A stretch of DNA of 64,000 nt from positions 620,001 through 684,000 of the forward strand of contig JAWKTX010000001.1 in NCBI GenBank assembly GCA_041398825.1, given 5' to 3'. The position numbers were made by a program, and so were the translations under genes. Shown here one piece after another: positions 36,601-44,208 of this stretch; the stretch's first letter is position 1; every line of letters begins with the position of its first letter. The notes under the pieces were generated by a model, which saw only the letters and a program-made list of their open reading frames with translations, had not been told where the DNA came from and did not search any database. This DNA is from Planctomycetaceae bacterium (GTDB lineage Bacteria > Planctomycetota > Planctomycetia > Planctomycetales > Planctomycetaceae).

Positions 36601-37707
36601 TTCTTCGATTGCTTCTGCGGCCCCGGACAGAATATGACGCGGCCATCGACCAATTTTGGTCCATGCCGGCAACAGCAGTGTTGCGCCTTTTTGAATGCTT
36701 TTCGTATCGTCAACGATTAGCTGGTGCAGCGGGAAGCTGTGTCGCATGCCCAGACCATTGCAATCCGGGCACATTCCGAGCGGGCTGTTAAAGCTGAACA
36801 GCTGTGGTGTTGGCGGTTCATAACTCATGCCACTTTCCAGGCACGCATAGCGGGCGCTGTAAAGTCGCTCTGTGAGAACAACGTCCGAAGAAGCCGAGGT
36901 CGCGTTGTTGTCTGCCTCTGGTTCCTTACTCCGACTCTTCCGGACTTTAGGGTTGCTGAACGGGGTGGCGTCTCCGTCTGATTCACTCACGCAGATCAGT
37001 CGTCCGTCGGCCAGCTTCAGGGCTTGCTCCACCGCCTCTGCCAAACGTGCCCGCTGGACGTTTCCAGCAACAAGGCGATCAATCACAACTTCAATGTTGT
37101 GCTTGTGGTGCTTTCGCAGATTCAGGTCGTCGGATAAAGATACGAATTCTCCATCGACGCGTGCGCGCAGATAGCCACGTTTCAGCAGATCGGTGAACAG
37201 ATCACGGAATTCCCCTTTCTGGTTCTGCACGATGGGGGCAAGAATCTGAAACTTTGAGCCCGCTGGAAGGGTCTGGATACTGTCGATAATGGAATCTGTC
37301 GACTGGGCTTTGATGGGCTGACCACTGACGTAACAGTATCCCTGACCGACACGAGCAAAGAGTACCCGGAGATAGTCAAAGATTTCGGTGATAGTGCCAA
37401 CCGTGCTGCGCGGGTTGCGGCTGGTCGACTTCTGCTGGATGGAAATCGAGGGAGCGAGGCCCGAAATAGAATCGACGTCCGGCTTGGGCATCTGCCCGAG
37501 AAACTGTCGGGCATAGGTGGACAGCGATTCGACGTAGCGACGCTGACCTTCTGCATACAGCGTATCGAAGGCCAGCGAACTTTTTCCGGAACCGCTGACT
37601 CCCGTCATCACGATGAGCTTGTTGCGCGGCAGGCTGAGCGAAATATTTCGGAGATTGTGCTCGCGGGCACCCTTGATGACGATGTCTGAGTTGAGCATAG
37701 ATTTCAA
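30619..37707 (-). CDS. uvrA: Giant tandem UvrA with C-terminal extension
   Basis: A single 2362-residue frame holds two complete UvrA proteins. UvrA recognises damage in nucleotide excision repair and loads UvrB. Copy 1 spans about residues 1-1035 and copy 2 about 1036-2030 (opening MSERIQITGASQHNL). Each has an N-terminal Walker A (GVSGSGKSS; GPSGSGKTS), TYARQFLGQMPKP-type UvrB-contact strands, LSGGESQRIRLAGQ, a second Walker A (GVSGSGKSS), and LDEPTTGLHF. C-terminal zinc cysteines are intact in both (CEACEG and CNVCEG; CEDCEG and CPTCRG). The first zinc module of copy 1 reads ACLESG, lacking one Cys that copy 2 keeps (SCPNCQ). Residues about 2031-2362 are an extra, Trp-rich domain. Double UvrA also occurs in chlamydiae. 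Confidence 0.95.
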   Translation of the reverse strand: MKSMLNSDIVIKGAREHNLRNISLSLPRNKLIVMTGVSGSGKSSLAFDTLYAEGQRRYVESLSTYARQFLGQMPKPDVDSISGLAPSISIQQKSTSRNPRSTVGTITEIFDYLRVLFARVGQGYCYVSGQPIKAQSTDSIIDSIQTLPAGSKFQILAPIVQNQKGEFRDLFTDLLKRGYLRARVDGEFVSLSDDLNLRKHHKHNIEVVIDRLVAGNVQRARLAEAVEQALKLADGRLICVSESDGDATPFSNPKVRKSRSKEPEADNNATSASSDVVLTERLYSARYACLESGMSYEPPTPQLFSFNSPLGMCPDCNGLGMRHSFPLHQLIVDDTKSIQKGATLLLPAWTKIGRWPRHILSGAAEAIEEICSLPAGSMLKTKWKDLPEKAQQLWLYGTGDRHITFTWRTRGGAWKHGGTWEGWVNRLLESFRTAKNPMRRRQLEKYMEVLTCSSCDGERLNNQARHVRLTTASKTFLARTKREPTRSRNEKVNRIGELSLPQVCALSIQEAAEFFEALVLDPTQQIIAEEALKEIRGRLGFLLQCGLHYLSLERSAPTLSGGESQRIRLAGQIGCGLVGVVYILDEPSIGLHPRDNTMLLESLQHLRDQGNTVIVVEHDEETMRAADYVVDFGPGPGIRGGELVVEGTVDDVLKSERSVTGAYLSGRTQIEVPRVRRAPDGRGELVVHNAQHNNLKGLTARFPLGRFICVTGVSGSGKSSLTNDILWQVINRDVNKGNGDPGSHDRIEGLELLDKGIDIDQSPIGRTPRSNPATYVKVFDEIRKLFTQLPQSKMRGYKSGRFSFNVADGRCEACEGHGATKLEMDFLADIWVPCNVCEGRRFSHETLEVKFRDHSIADVLNLEIRDALKLFEAFPKITRLLQTLCDVGLDYMRLGQASPTLSGGEAQRIKLARELGKRSTGRTLYMLDEPTTGLHFADVHKLLEVLHNFVEEGNTVVVIEHNLDVIKTADWVIDIGPEGGAGGGQIVVEGTPEEVARCRQSHTGAALRAVLPGMKPRAKKSTNKQDRKSGSDPFIMSERIQITGASQHNLQHISLQVPRGQMSVFCGPSGSGKTSLAMDTLYAEGQRRYVESLSAYARQFLGQMPKPRVDSIQGLSPAIAIEQKTVGATPRSTVGTVTEVYDYLRVLYARLGTLHCPRCEVPARKQTTDEIVDSILRLGAGEKLLLLAPVEVDRTMPFGRVWERLQANGFARVRVDGRTHLLDAVPDIDHRRKHDVAVVVDRITVDRKSRGRITDSIEAALNLGKGVIQVAVSQAGIEEPDWTIHRYSLHLSCPNCQASFEPLAPQKFSFNSPLGWCQACEGLGTEFGANQSLLITSPERSLMDGAVGVWPDPKTHRAFGRMLQCISDETGLPLDKPWYLLSPQHQRFVLYGDSERWMEIKADTSEPTKKRKAVEASKVERMPGFRFRYRGLYPSIEAASRLSYSHRRSLMEMGGQRDCSLCNGTRLLPVPAAVRLREVTLPQLCRMPLSAALNFLESLKLNRDEKKIAGDLLNEAVHRLNFLVDVGLDYLTLDRGMPTLSGGESQRIRLAGQIGRSLTGVLYVLDEPTIGLHPRDNGRLLAALRRLRDLGNTVLLVEHDREVLEAADNLYDFGPGAGRLGGNVVAHGSPAAIKKKWSGSLTGDYMSGVKQIPVPLTRRVIRTTDSETGTDSRPNKARQKTGKSNSRSTATTLEKSAPAPTPAAQFQPQSGVWLSLLGACQNNLRNVDLHIPLGTLACITGVSGSGKSSLLMDTLARAVARRLNLSTEAPGPHRDLLGIEHLSKIVIVDQNPIGNTPASNPATYTGVFEEIRELYCRMPESKVRGYKPGRFSFNRPGGRCEDCEGMGQQKIEMHFLPDVWVECPTCRGKRFNAETLTVKFNDCSIADVLEMPIDKALEVFQNVPKIRAPLATLNAIGLGYLTLGQSAPTLSGGEAQRLKLAAELSKPNRGRTLYLLDEPTTGLHFDDIARLLTVLNSLVEQGNSVVVIEHNLDVIKTADWIIDIGPEAGAEGGRIVTQGTPEDVVNYAKITAANTSTKAAAPYRSWTGELLAPVLAESATGTIETLNIAELAKKKSTDVSIEELGKAARLPWEVDGPRWHIHDRVSHAGDPCRWDGQALKYVTDLLSKKKQLAAPNWNHRSTVEIKGNAGLGWFLHARTGGEWLLPLCFRVKKNTFTTEQLDADLGLLPLDEMKDVQAYGREARVKVRNLKTAWQEVTVKVWDKKEIDTAEFRRFLDAAAAAFVEQSSKEKANPDDLMPWKQLGRKWHTMRKSLPLNGRIPWEFEVIETLLPLVESTFAECDTDYSLRSKINWNRKSDGLLMAELHTKRADGVDLIVYTEHDSITIGSIAELGSEQEIKKYP

Positions 37708-37872
37708 AACGCCGGGCAGCGAGCCTTGTTGTGTTCTGACAGGACTTTTGGGATAGGCGAAGCCGCGGGATTCTAGATCACATTTTTCTGTTCGTCACGT
37801 GGCTGAAACTGCCTCTCAGGCATCGTTCACCCCGAGTTCTTCAGGGCGCCTCGTATCGACCGGTGTCGCAAA

Positions 37873-38460
37873 TCACGCGTTCGTCATGACCAGAGACCTG
37901 ATGAAATTAGCAATTTCGGGGAGATCTCGGCGAGGGAGAATCGTCGACTGCGAGCCATCACCGCATTTTGTGTCAGCAGGTAACACGTCGTCGGTGACAA
38001 CGGCTCGAATTTCCGGCATCGTGGCCGCGTACGGAAGTTCTGATACAGCAGCTCTCCAGACTTCGATTCGCGCGGCGGACGTGTGCAGATCACCTTCGAC
38101 AATGACAAGGTCACAGTGCGCGAATGCCGAGTGCAGGGCGTCGTAACGGGATTCACGGTCATCAGAATGTTGAGCCGGGTCGGCAGGGATGAAGACGGCT
38201 GACATTTGCGGAGAAAGAATGCCAACTGCTGCTGCTCCGGATTCCCGGTGACGATGCGAATCCTTACCGGGTGTATCGAGTTCGTGATGATGGTGCGTGT
38301 GTTTGACGGTTGCGATCTGCAGACCCTGCCTCGTCAGAAATTCGACCAGTTCACAGACAAGCGTTGTCTTGCCGGAGTTTTTTCGCCCGACAATATGAAC
38401 TCGCGGAACAGCCTTCGTCGTTTGAACGTCGGCAGAGGCATCGTTATTGGTTTCCGACAT
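37873..38460 (-). CDS. mobB: Molybdopterin-guanine dinucleotide biosynthesis protein MobB
   Basis: A 195-residue P-loop protein. VHIVGRKNSGKTTL is the Walker A motif and HDLDTPGKDSHR-like (HELDTPGKDSHRHRESGA) is the MobB-specific segment; CDLVIVEGDLH is the Walker B region. MobB is a GTP-binding accessory that helps attach GMP to the molybdenum cofactor. I chose the ATG at 38460, because the upstream oxidoreductase stop is TGA at 38464-38462, leaving a single base between the genes; the longer frame to 38619 would overlap that gene. The two are surely co-translated, which fits a cofactor helper dedicated to the upstream enzyme. Confidence 0.88.
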   Translation of the reverse strand: MSETNNDASADVQTTKAVPRVHIVGRKNSGKTTLVCELVEFLTRQGLQIATVKHTHHHHELDTPGKDSHRHRESGAAAVGILSPQMSAVFIPADPAQHSDDRESRYDALHSAFAHCDLVIVEGDLHTSAARIEVWRAAVSELPYAATMPEIRAVVTDDVLPADTKCGDGSQSTILPRRDLPEIANFIRSLVMTNA

Positions 38461-38461
38461 G

Positions 38462-40690
38462 TCAGGCTGATGTTTCGTTTGATTCTCGTTCCACTGAAAT
38501 TGCAACCGACTTAAATGCCGGTGTCTTCGAAAGTGGATCGACTGCGTGGGGCACCAGAACATTGGCTTCGGGATAATACATGGCGGCATTACCAGCCCGA
38601 ATATCGAATGGCCGCACAAGAATGTAACGCATCTCTCCCGCTGCGCTGGTCACTCGCACACGATCGTTTGCCTGAAGCCGCATTCGCTGTATGTCGTCGG
38701 CATTCATCAGGATAACATCGCGCCGCTCCTGTCCTCGATACAGGTCTTCTTCGTCATAGACCACGCTGTTGAACTGTCCCTCGGAACGGAGTGTCATGAG
38801 AGTGAGGGACGTATTTTCGGATTGCTGATCGGTTGTGGAAGGCCGCACTGTTTCGGGCAGCCGGAAGGCGTGAAAGGTCGCACGCCCCGAAGCGGTTGGA
38901 AACTGATAGTCTTCGACAGCACGTCCCGGCACATGAAATTCTTTGCCACCAGAATCCAGTGTCTTCAACTGCTGATATTCGGGTATCAGATCGGCAATTA
39001 ATTCCCGGATGGCGCTGTGGCTTTCCAATGATTTCCAGTCGAGCTTGCTTTCGGGACCGAGTAACTGTTGTCCGATCTGGCTCAGAATGGAAACCTCACT
39101 GCGTGGCCCGGGCATGCGGGCCTTTCCACCGTCACTAAGTCGTACAAAACTGAACATCGATTCCTGGGTCGTTGTTTGCGGTTCTTCATCTCGCGGCAGA
39201 ACGGGCAGGATGATGGTTTGATCGGCTGTTCCCCAGGCATGCCCCGTATTCAGTGTGGTGGACATGTAGACAATTGTCTTAAGCTTTTGCATGGCCTGCA
39301 TTGCGAACTGCGAATCGGGGTTGCTGCCGTACAGATTACCGCCAAGACACAGTGAAAAATCCATTTCACCGCGGTGGGCCGCCTGCATACAGGCCATGGT
39401 GTCATATCCGGGAGAAGTGGGAGGGGTGATCCCGAGTTTCTGTTCGTACCGTTGCAGCATCGATTGCTTCATCACCGGAGTGACTCCGACGGAGCCCAGC
39501 CCCTGCACATTACTATGCCCTCGGATTGGCATTGCGCCAGCGTTGCGCCGTCCAAGCATTCCACGAAGCAGCAGCAATGCCGCGATGGCCTGCACACTGG
39601 CGGTTCCGTGAAGGTGGTGCGTGATTCCCATGCACCAGCCAATGACTGTATTCTTCGAAGCGATGTACTGCCTGGCGATGCTGCTGATGGTCGCGCGGTC
39701 GATTCCGGATTGATTGCAAATCTGTTCCCAGGATGTTTGCCGGACACTGGCCAGGTAATCGTCGAATCCTTCTGTATGTTGACGGATGAAGTCCGGATCG
39801 TGAGCGTTTTGTTCGATCACCTCCTTTGCGATTCCTACCAGCAACGCCATGTCGCCGCCAATATGTGGCTGAAGATAGTCGCTGGCAATTTCACTGCCGA
39901 AGAGCAGGCTTCGAACATCGCTGGGGACGCGGAACCGTGTGAGTCCCAGTTCTCTGACGGGGTTCACGACCACGACTTTTCCTCCGCGTCTGCGAAGGTT
40001 CATGAGGGTTCTCATGAGTCTCGGATGATTCGACGACGGATTTGCTCCGATCAGGATGTAGAGATCAACCTTGTCCAGGTCTTCCAGTCGAACCGTGCCT
40101 GCTCCTGTTCCAATTGTTGATCCCAGACCAGCGCCACTTGCCTGGTGGCAATAGTACGAACAGTTGTTCACGTAGTTTGTGCCGAACAGCCGAGACATCA
40201 TTTGCAGAAGAAATCCGGCTTCGTTCGATGATCGCCCACTTGCATAGAAGAAACTGCGCTGGGGTCCGGCATCTTTCAGGGCCTCAACCGACCGCTGAAT
40301 GGCCTCGTCCCAGCTGATGGGCTGGTAATGTGTGCTGCCACGCTCAAGCAGCAGCGGTTGCGCGAGTCGACCAGAGAATTCCAGTTGCCGCGGAGTCATG
40401 GATCTCAGGGAATGGATGCTGACGCGCTGTGTGAAATCATCCGGGATCGGGCTTTGCAAATCAGATCCCATCGCCTGAAACGATTTCTTACAGACCTCCG
40501 GAAAATGACCACCTTCATTCACCATTCCGCCAAGCTGCCCACCCATTCCAACAGCGCAGGTCTTGCAGGTATTGCGCGACCGCATGGCTTTCCACATGTT
40601 CCACCAGCCGACACGACTAGCCACTTTCATGCTGTAAGCAATGGCCTTCCACCCGCCACCGTATCGAGGTGTTTTCATTGGCGAATTCAA
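38462..40690 (-). CDS. Molybdopterin oxidoreductase, FdhA/YdeP family
   Basis: A 742-residue molybdenum enzyme alpha subunit of the formate dehydrogenase-like YdeP group. N-terminal cysteines C42, C45 and C67 (TCKTCAVGMG; FPEVCKKS) suit the family's Fe-S region. Next come PISWDEAIQRSVEAL, FYASGRSSNEAGF, and NCSYYCHQASGAGL, where the Cys is at the position of the catalytic Mo ligand. Cofactor-binding segments ILIGANPSSNHPR and the C-terminal dinucleotide-binding domain (ADDIQRMRLQANDRVRV) follow. There is no signal peptide, so it is probably cytoplasmic. The physiological substrate of this family is unsettled. mobB follows after one base. No FdhD or electron-transfer subunit is adjacent. Confidence 0.9.
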   Translation of the reverse strand: MNSPMKTPRYGGGWKAIAYSMKVASRVGWWNMWKAMRSRNTCKTCAVGMGGQLGGMVNEGGHFPEVCKKSFQAMGSDLQSPIPDDFTQRVSIHSLRSMTPRQLEFSGRLAQPLLLERGSTHYQPISWDEAIQRSVEALKDAGPQRSFFYASGRSSNEAGFLLQMMSRLFGTNYVNNCSYYCHQASGAGLGSTIGTGAGTVRLEDLDKVDLYILIGANPSSNHPRLMRTLMNLRRRGGKVVVVNPVRELGLTRFRVPSDVRSLLFGSEIASDYLQPHIGGDMALLVGIAKEVIEQNAHDPDFIRQHTEGFDDYLASVRQTSWEQICNQSGIDRATISSIARQYIASKNTVIGWCMGITHHLHGTASVQAIAALLLLRGMLGRRNAGAMPIRGHSNVQGLGSVGVTPVMKQSMLQRYEQKLGITPPTSPGYDTMACMQAAHRGEMDFSLCLGGNLYGSNPDSQFAMQAMQKLKTIVYMSTTLNTGHAWGTADQTIILPVLPRDEEPQTTTQESMFSFVRLSDGGKARMPGPRSEVSILSQIGQQLLGPESKLDWKSLESHSAIRELIADLIPEYQQLKTLDSGGKEFHVPGRAVEDYQFPTASGRATFHAFRLPETVRPSTTDQQSENTSLTLMTLRSEGQFNSVVYDEEDLYRGQERRDVILMNADDIQRMRLQANDRVRVTSAAGEMRYILVRPFDIRAGNAAMYYPEANVLVPHAVDPLSKTPAFKSVAISVERESNETSA

Positions 40691-40798
40691 ATCTGAGGTG
40701 CAATGGTGATTATAAAAGGAATCTGTATCGAATGGGGTCCGGATGACCTGAAGCCCAACGACTCAGGTTCGTATGACAGCGGACAGCATTCAGGAACC

Positions 40799-41203
40799 CT
40801 ACATGGGGTCAATGTCGTCGACCATGTCGGGAACGTAATCGTCTGCATCAAGCGCGTATTGCAGCAGCACATCCATCGAAATGTGTTCGATGGCTGAAAT
40901 ATGTGTCGCCTTCAACATCAGTTTTGGGGCAATTCCAGCTTCAAACGCTTCGATCCATCGTGGCAGGCAAAGGCACCAGCGGTCACCGGGTTTCAGGCCC
41001 GGGAAACGAAACTCCGGGCGGGGCGTCGACAGGTCGTTTCCAGCGTCGTACGAAAACTGGAGAAATTCTTTCGTCATTTCCGCACAGACCGTATGCATCC
41101 CGGCATCGTCGCCACAGGTTTCGCACTTCCCGCTGCGAAAGAATCCTGTCAGCGGATTTGATGAACAAACAAGCAGGTCACCGCCAAAGACGTTCTTCGC
41201 CAT
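40799..41203 (-). CDS. DUF2237 family protein
   Basis: A 134-residue protein matching DUF2237 throughout: AKNVFGGDLLVCSSNPLTGFF, the cysteine pair in KCETCGDDAGMHTVC, NDLSTPRPEF, and GLKPGDRWCLCLPRW. Function is unknown; the conserved cysteines and acidic C-terminus hint at metal binding. The ATG at 41203 shares its A with the hemY stop codon (TAATG), so the two are translationally coupled. The longer frame from 41221 would run into hemY. Such coupling suggests a link to haem or porphyrin metabolism, or merely shared expression. Confidence 0.88.
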   Translation of the reverse strand: MAKNVFGGDLLVCSSNPLTGFFRSGKCETCGDDAGMHTVCAEMTKEFLQFSYDAGNDLSTPRPEFRFPGLKPGDRWCLCLPRWIEAFEAGIAPKLMLKATHISAIEHISMDVLLQYALDADDYVPDMVDDIDPM

Positions 41204-42669
41204 TACCATAATCCAATACAAGTTCTGTCTGCTGCCGAATTTCCGCTTGCGATGCTATCCGGAATGCCCACGCCAGTATAGGGACTGCCCGCCAGTTCCA
41301 AACCTTTGAAACACGCGACTTCCTGTTCAATCCGACGAATACGGTCGGCGTGACCAACATGGTACTGGGGCATTGCGTTGTTATAGCGAGCTACCTGTTC
41401 AAAAACAGGATCGCCCTTCATTCCCAGAATGGATTTTAGTTCCTGACGAACCATCCTGAGAATTTCGTCATCTGTCTTTGACATCAAATGCGGCTGCATT
41501 GCCCCGCCAACAAACGTCCGCAGCAGAATGTGGCCATCCGGAGCGCGACCGTGGAACTTACGACTGGTAAACGAAACCGCGAGAATCTCACGCCCTTCCT
41601 TGTGCGGAATCACCAGACCGAATGCATCCATCGGGTGGGTGAAATCGCGCAGGCGGTGACCGCTGACAACAATGGCGCTGGATGCGTATTCGATTGTTTG
41701 CAAAGCCGTTCGAAGTGCATCGAAACGAGTATCGGGCAGGAGTCGGGCGATGAGGTAAGTTGGCAATGTTGGAATCACCGCATCAAATGTCTGCGGAGCA
41801 GGTTCGCCGTCGATGAGTACATGCCATCGGCTCGAGTGACTGGCGGTCGTTTCTGCTGCCGGCGTGACTTCACGCACAGGTCGGTTGAATTCAAATGTGA
41901 CTCGGCCGGTTTTTATGCAGGCCTCGGCGATCGCCTGCATCATCGATGTAAGCCCGTTTCGAGCGGTGAGGAAAAGTCCGTATCGTGCACCGCTGCCGGA
42001 TGTTGCTTCGGCCGCGTTCTTTGATTTCTTCTGTGTTGCCAGCGTCGCCCGGATCACACTTCCATGTGATTTTTCCATTTCCACGAACCGTGGCAGCGTC
42101 GCCTGAAGACTTAACTTTTCCGGATCGGATGTATAGATGCCGCCGACCAGAGGCTGCACAAGTCGATCGAGCGTCTCGGCGCCAAACCTGCGACGGACGA
42201 AACTGGCGAGCGATTCGTCCGTGCTTTCCCTGCGGCGCGGGACCATGGCTTCGCCCAGCAGACGCAACTTTCCCTTCATCGACAGAATCGGAGTTGTCAT
42301 GATGGCCATCGGTTTTGCGGGTGCCATCAGCATGAAACCATCGGGCACCGGGAGTGCCCTGCCCTTGCGAAGAACCAGACTGCGCCGCCAGGTTTCGTCG
42401 GTGGGGATCAGTTCCTCTGTGAAACCGATCTGCCTTGCGAGGTCAATGGCTCCCGGTTTGTTCGTAATGAACGAATCGGGGCCCAGCTCGATCAGGAATC
42501 CGTCGCGCCGGATGGTCTGAATGATTCCCCCGACGTGATCACCCGATTCCAGTACTGTGACTCGGATTCGATCATCACTGGAGGCCAGTCGCCACGCCGT
42601 CGCAAGGCCAGTAATACCTGCGCCAATTACACAAACATGTTTCGACGCAGTCGCCGGGTCAGAAGTCAT
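41203..42669 (-). CDS. hemY: Protoporphyrinogen oxidase, HemY type
   Basis: A 488-residue FAD-dependent amine-oxidase-fold protein. The dinucleotide motif VIGAGITGLATAWRL is at the N-terminus, followed by VLESGDHVGGIIQTI, ELGPDSFI, FVRRRFGAETLDRLVQPLVGGIYTSDPEKLSL and a C-terminal FAD segment (GSPYTGVGIPDSIASG). This is the oxygen-dependent enzyme family that oxidises protoporphyrinogen or, in the coproporphyrin route, coproporphyrinogen. The GIY-containing substrate loop supports the assignment, but the two activities cannot be separated by eye. hemE lies 70 bases upstream on the same strand and DUF2237 overlaps its stop. Confidence 0.93.
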   Translation of the reverse strand: MTSDPATASKHVCVIGAGITGLATAWRLASSDDRIRVTVLESGDHVGGIIQTIRRDGFLIELGPDSFITNKPGAIDLARQIGFTEELIPTDETWRRSLVLRKGRALPVPDGFMLMAPAKPMAIMTTPILSMKGKLRLLGEAMVPRRRESTDESLASFVRRRFGAETLDRLVQPLVGGIYTSDPEKLSLQATLPRFVEMEKSHGSVIRATLATQKKSKNAAEATSGSGARYGLFLTARNGLTSMMQAIAEACIKTGRVTFEFNRPVREVTPAAETTASHSSRWHVLIDGEPAPQTFDAVIPTLPTYLIARLLPDTRFDALRTALQTIEYASSAIVVSGHRLRDFTHPMDAFGLVIPHKEGREILAVSFTSRKFHGRAPDGHILLRTFVGGAMQPHLMSKTDDEILRMVRQELKSILGMKGDPVFEQVARYNNAMPQYHVGHADRIRRIEQEVACFKGLELAGSPYTGVGIPDSIASGNSAADRTCIGLW

Positions 42670-42739
42670 TTCAAAACTGCCATCCTTCGTGGGACGCGGA
42701 TACGACCGCGTATTCAGGGATGCGGCTGCGGAAAGTCAG

Positions 42740-43789
42740 CTAACGCGCACCCAGTTCATGAACGATTTCGACAAGCGCTTTCACGTGATCCGGATTCATG
42801 TCTGGCATGACGCCATGGCCGAGATTGAAGATGTGCCCGTTTCTCCCTTGCGCGGCATTCAGCACATCCGCAGCGCGCTGTCTGAGTACAGGGATGTCGG
42901 CGTAGAGTGAAACGGGATCCAGATTGCCCTGCACCGCAAATTCCGGACCGAATGTGTTCCATGCTTCCCCAAGATCGACACGCCAGTCGATGCCCATGAC
43001 GGTGCCCCCCACGTCTTTTTGCAGAGGAATCAGCGCAGGATTGCCCGTCATGAAATTGATGACCGGGGCGTGCGGCAAAACGGATTCAATCAGTCGCTTC
43101 GTGTGCGGCATCACGAAGCGGCGATAGTCAGCAGGGGACAGGCATCCGGCCCAGCTGTCAAAGACCTGCACTGCCTGACATCCCGCTTCAATTTGGGCCT
43201 TGAGATAGATGATGACCGAGTCCACCAGTCGGGACATCAGGACGTCCCAGGCGCCGGGATCGTTGTACATCATTGTTTTTGTGTGGATGTAGTTTTTCGA
43301 GCCGCCGCCTTCGATGCAGTAAGACGCCAATGTGAACGGTGCACCGGCGAATCCGAGAAGCGGAATGTCACTTGCCAGCGCCGCGCGGATGAGTTTCACC
43401 GCCTGAAACACGTAATCCAGGGAATCAACAGACTCCAAAGCGCACAATCGGTCAACTTCGGCTGAGGTTCGCAGTGGGTTATGAATGACGGGGCCTTCGC
43501 CCTTCATGTATTCCAGATGGATGCCCATTGGTTCAAGAATTGGGAGCAGATCAGCGAACAGGATGGCCGCATCGACTCCCAGAACCTGCTGGGCTGTGAC
43601 AGTGACTTCGCATGCGAGTTCCGGCGTCTTGCAGAGTTCCATGAAGGTAACTTTGCTTCGCACAGCCATGTATTCGGGCAGGTAGCGACCCGCCTGACGC
43701 ATAATCCAGAGTGGCGTTGTATCGACCGCTTCGCGCCGAACGGCTTTCATGAATCGGCTGTTATTGACTACTGCTTGAACCGAAGACAT
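42740..43789 (-). CDS. hemE: Uroporphyrinogen decarboxylase
   Basis: A 349-residue TIM-barrel enzyme that decarboxylates uroporphyrinogen III to coproporphyrinogen III in tetrapyrrole synthesis. Signatures are PLWIMRQAGRYLPEY (substrate arginines), DAAILFADLLPILEPMG (conserved Asp), GFAGAPFTLASYCIEGG and VQVFDSWAGCLSP. The frame opens with a TTG at 43807, but the ATG at 43789 follows an AGAGG element at suitable distance and gives the usual N-terminus, so it was chosen. hemY starts 70 bases downstream. The gene is divergent from the BioF2-like acyltransferase across 419 bases. Confidence 0.96.
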   Translation of the reverse strand: MSSVQAVVNNSRFMKAVRREAVDTTPLWIMRQAGRYLPEYMAVRSKVTFMELCKTPELACEVTVTAQQVLGVDAAILFADLLPILEPMGIHLEYMKGEGPVIHNPLRTSAEVDRLCALESVDSLDYVFQAVKLIRAALASDIPLLGFAGAPFTLASYCIEGGGSKNYIHTKTMMYNDPGAWDVLMSRLVDSVIIYLKAQIEAGCQAVQVFDSWAGCLSPADYRRFVMPHTKRLIESVLPHAPVINFMTGNPALIPLQKDVGGTVMGIDWRVDLGEAWNTFGPEFAVQGNLDPVSLYADIPVLRQRAADVLNAAQGRNGHIFNLGHGVMPDMNPDHVKALVEIVHELGAR

Positions 43790-44208
43790 TCCGTCTTGCC
43801 TCTTCAAAGGTTGAACATTCAGTGCTCGCAGACCGTTGTCAGACCATGCGTGGCCGGATGATAGACGTTCAACGGCGGCACGGCATCCTGCGACCGTGGA
43901 TTCGTCCGGAAAGACGCGATTGATCGCATTTACGGGATTCCCGGATCTGCCAGTTCCGCCTTACGAATACATACTTTTCCGAGAAAGTCAGTGGGAACTT
44001 CGGCGGCATTGGCCGTTCTCCTCCTGATTTCAGGGCGTCAGAATGCTGACTCGCCGCGGTGAGGCAGCACGACTGGAGTCTGTCCGGCCGATGTTGCATT
44101 TGGTTGGCGCGACATCGGCCGCTCGTCGATAAACAAGGCGGGTGCATTGATCAGGTGGATTCATCCCCTGGAGTTTATCTGAAGAAAAGTACACTGCCGG
44201 GGGAGAAG
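43790..44208. other. Divergent promoter region
   Basis: It separates hemE (minus) from the acyltransferase (plus). The short minus frame at 43869-44147 and the plus codons before 44209 lack domain signal. I see no clear operator; no riboswitch-like conserved core was recognised. Confidence 0.4.

Noticed and set aside
39374..40120. 248-codon plus-strand frame
   Set aside because: Antisense to the molybdopterin oxidoreductase; no domain.
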